From positions 118,283 to 182,282 of the forward strand of contig NZ_PZKE01000008.1 of NCBI RefSeq assembly GCF_003034965.1: 64,000 bases of DNA, given 5' to 3'. Each line of letters starts with the position of its first letter. Position 1 is the stretch's first letter. Source of the stretch: Fuscovulum blasticum DSM 2131 (lineage in GTDB: Bacteria > Pseudomonadota > Alphaproteobacteria > Rhodobacterales > Rhodobacteraceae). The notes below the pieces were generated by a model. It searched no databases. It was not told the DNA's origin and saw only the letters and a list, made by a program, of their open reading frames with translations. Below are positions 62,414-64,000 of this stretch, in pieces. Both the position numbers and the translations under genes were made by a program.

Positions 62414-63041
62414 GCCGCAGCGCCGCCTCGGCCCGGGCCAGATCGTCCGGCGTGTTCAGGTTCAGGAACGGATCGGGCGCCGCCGCCGGAAACACCGCCA
62501 CCGCCGCCCCCTGCGCCTGCGCCCATAGGCCGATCCGCCGCTCCCCCGCCGCCAGCGCCGCCGCCAGCGCATCGCGCAACCCCACCGGCCACAGCCCGCA
62601 GACCGGGTGCAGCCGCGGCCCCCCGTCCTCGGTTCCCGCCGCCAGCGCGAACGGCCCCGCCGCCGCCAGCCGCGCCACCAGATCCCCCGGCAGGAACGGC
62701 GTGTCCGACGCCACGGTGATAACCCCCGCCGCACCCAAAGCCGCGGCCCAGTCCAGCGCCGCCAGCACCCCCGCCAGCGGGCCGGGCCAAGCCTCAACCC
62801 CGGCCGGCACCGCATCGGGCAGCACCGGCAGCCCCAGCCCGGCGAACCGCGCCGGATCGCCGTTCGCGTTCAGCGCCAGCCGCCCACATTGCGGCGCGAT
62901 CCGGTCGCGCACATGCGCCAGCACCGGCCGCCCCGCCAGCAGCAGCAGCCCCTTGTCGCCGCCGCCCATCCGCCGCGACAGCCCGCCCGCCAGAATGACG
63001 GCCGGCAGCATCGGGGCAGGGGGCGGGGGCGCTTTGCTCAT
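62403..63041 (-). CDS. mobA: molybdenum cofactor guanylyltransferase MobA
   Basis: 212 residues. The nucleotide-binding signature LAGGLSRRMGGGDKG lies near residue 17, followed by the acidic metal site in TVASDTPFLP. MobA adds GMP to molybdopterin to give the guanine dinucleotide cofactor of DMSO-reductase-family enzymes. The ATG at 63041 is used; the frame extends upstream without good sequence. Confidence 0.9.
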   Translation of the reverse strand: MSKAPPPPAPMLPAVILAGGLSRRMGGGDKGLLLLAGRPVLAHVRDRIAPQCGRLALNANGDPARFAGLGLPVLPDAVPAGVEAWPGPLAGVLAALDWAAALGAAGVITVASDTPFLPGDLVARLAAAGPFALAAGTEDGGPRLHPVCGLWPVGLRDALAAALAAGERRIGLWAQAQGAAVAVFPAAAPDPFLNLNTPDDLARAEAALRHEV

Positions 63042-63087
63042 GCCCGCGATGATGCTATGCCGGTTCCCGTGCCGCAAGGAGGCCCCT

Positions 63088-63615
63088 TTGACCCGCACCG
63101 ATCCCGCCACGCTTGCCTATGTCGTGACCGAAGGCCGGGGCGCCGGTGACCGCCTGCTGGCCGCCGTGGCCGACCGGCTGCTGGCCGAAGGCCATGCGCT
63201 GGCCGGTGTCGTGCAGGAAAACATTACCTTCGCCCCGGACCGGAGCTGCCATATGGACCTGCGCCTGCTGGGCCGGCCCGAACGGCTGCGAATCTCGCAG
63301 GACCGGGGGCCGCTGGCGCGCGGCTGCCGGCTGGATGCGGGCCGTCTGGAAGAGGCGGTCGCCCTGGTCGAAGACCAGCTTGACCGCCACCGCCCGGCGC
63401 TGCTGATCCTGAACAAGTTCGGCAAGCACGAGGCCGAGGGGCGTGGCTTCCGCCCGGTGATCGGCCGCGCACTGGCCGACGGCCTGCCGGTGCTGACGGC
63501 GGTTTCGCCGCTGAACCTGCCCGCGCTTCAGGCCTTTGCCGAAGGTCTGGCCACGGCTCTGGTGCCCGAGGAAGAGGCAGTCCTCTTCTGGGCGCGCGCC
63601 ACCGCTGCTGCCTGA
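63088..63615 (+). CDS. DUF2478 domain protein
   Basis: 175 residues. A THEP1/nucleotide-kinase-like fold without a classical P-loop (it has EGRGAGDRLLAAVADRLL instead) and the segment LLILNKFGKHEAEGRGFRPVIG that marks DUF2478. Members sit by molybdenum uptake and cofactor genes, as here beside mobA, but no activity is proven. A TTG start at 63088 is proposed: AAGGAGG lies five bases upstream and no ATG fits. Confidence 0.75.
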   Translation: MTRTDPATLAYVVTEGRGAGDRLLAAVADRLLAEGHALAGVVQENITFAPDRSCHMDLRLLGRPERLRISQDRGPLARGCRLDAGRLEEAVALVEDQLDRHRPALLILNKFGKHEAEGRGFRPVIGRALADGLPVLTAVSPLNLPALQAFAEGLATALVPEEEAVLFWARATAAA

Positions 63616-63619
63616 CCGT

Positions 63620-64000
63620 TCATCCCGGCCACAGCGCCCAAAGCCACGGCTGCGGCCAGCTTTGCGGCGCCAGCAGGTCAAACAACGCATAGCTGACCGC
63701 CGCCGTCAGCCCCGCCGCCAGCAGCGCAGCCCGCGCCCCCGGCCGACGCAGCACCGCCGCCGCCAGCAGCACGAAGGCCGCCGGCCCCGCCACATGCCCC
63801 AGCGCCATCAGCAGCAGCGCAAGGCCCCCGACACCCGCCGCCAGAAACCGCAGGTCCGCGCCCAGTCCGGCCCGTTCACCGGCCACGGGCAGCGTCGCCG
63901 CGCGCCACAGCCGCGGCAGCAGCGCGGCTGAAGCGGCCAGCGTCCCCCCCGCCACCAGCGCGGGAAAGATCGCCGCCGCCACCGGCAGCGCCAGACAGGC
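63620..64000 (-). CDS. integral membrane protein, N-terminus beyond window edge
   Basis: The frame is open to the right edge, so only about 126 C-terminal residues are seen. There are three or four hydrophobic segments, alanine- and leucine-rich, ending DLLAPQSWPQPWLWALWPG. A small TctB-like subunit of a tripartite tricarboxylate transporter is possible from the helix pattern and the final region, but this is not certain. It converges on the DUF2478 gene with four bases between the stops. Confidence 0.5.
   Translation of the reverse strand, partial: ACLALPVAAAIFPALVAGGTLAASAALLPRLWRAATLPVAGERAGLGADLRFLAAGVGGLALLLMALGHVAGPAAFVLLAAAVLRRPGARAALLAAGLTAAVSYALFDLLAPQSWPQPWLWALWPG

Noticed and set aside
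1..64000. CRISPR arrays, rRNA genes, insertion sequences, integrases and phage genes
   Set aside because: None seen: no regularly spaced direct repeats, no transposase- or integrase-like proteins, and no rRNA signatures.

Overview
The window is high-G+C DNA from a purple non-sulfur phototroph of the Rhodobacteraceae (Rhodobacter type). It carries an LH2 light-harvesting operon (pucBAC), an 8-vinyl reductase gene (bciA), and a complete set of genes for a membrane-bound [NiFe] uptake hydrogenase with its H2-sensing control system. It also holds aerobic-type cobaltochelatase genes (cobS, cobT) and two groups of ubiquinone genes. No rRNA, CRISPR array, insertion sequence, integrase or phage gene was seen. 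There is one tRNA, tRNA-Ile2(CAU).

Layout. 1-12.3 kb: mixed housekeeping genes (end of pssA, a Gfo/Idh/MocA oxidoreductase, a B12-binding regulator, a membrane-anchored dipeptidase, a GNAT acetyltransferase, oligoendopeptidase F, an ATP-dependent DNA ligase with its exonuclease, a NUDIX hydrolase, a LysR regulator, an outer-membrane beta-barrel). 12.3-26.5 kb: a possible structured RNA, mmcB, an amine-oxidase-like flavoprotein, tRNA-Ile2, purMN, a divergent HxlR regulator/old yellow enzyme pair with a perfect inverted repeat between them, rnd, sufE, an Xaa-Pro aminopeptidase, cobS-(small ORF)-cobT and msrB. 26.5-28.9 kb: pucBAC with two tandem PpsR/CrtJ-type sites. 28.9-48.3 kb: the hydrogenase island. 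48.4-53.8 kb: a methyltransferase, ubiXD, and the divergent ubiTUV operon with an FNR-type palindrome. 53.8-60.3 kb: a dipeptide/oligopeptide ABC transporter operon that ends in a dipeptidase. 60.5-64 kb: a frameshifted bciA, a conserved unknown gene, mobA, a DUF2478 gene and the start of a membrane protein.

How the hydrogenase genes work together. HupS-HupL oxidise H2 at the periplasmic face and pass electrons through the b-type cytochrome HupC to the quinone pool. HupU-HupV, which lack a Tat signal and the C-terminal cleavage peptide, sense H2 and act through the kinase HupT on the response regulator HupR. HypA-F and HupDFGHJK build and insert the NiFe(CN)2CO centre and mature the subunits. 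In Rhodobacter capsulatus these genes are collinear (hupTUV-hypF-hupSLC-DFGHJK-hypAB-hupR-hypCDE). Here the block hupDFGHJK-hypAB-hupR-hypCDE lies on the opposite strand, divergent from hupTUV-hypF-hupSLC. The next operons supply ubiquinone: UbiX/UbiD, plus UbiT/U/V of the oxygen-independent route, so the region links anaerobic electron input to quinone supply.

Main points worth a second look: the one-base frameshift in a C6 tract of bciA; a 51% G+C small ORF fitted exactly between cobS and cobT; a 22-codon ORF translationally coupled to hupC; the hup/hyp rearrangement with a TTG-N5-CAA site in front of hupD but none seen in front of hupS; an intergenic repeat family that supplies the end of a ligase gene and the start of hypF; and the possible 6S-like RNA upstream of mmcB.
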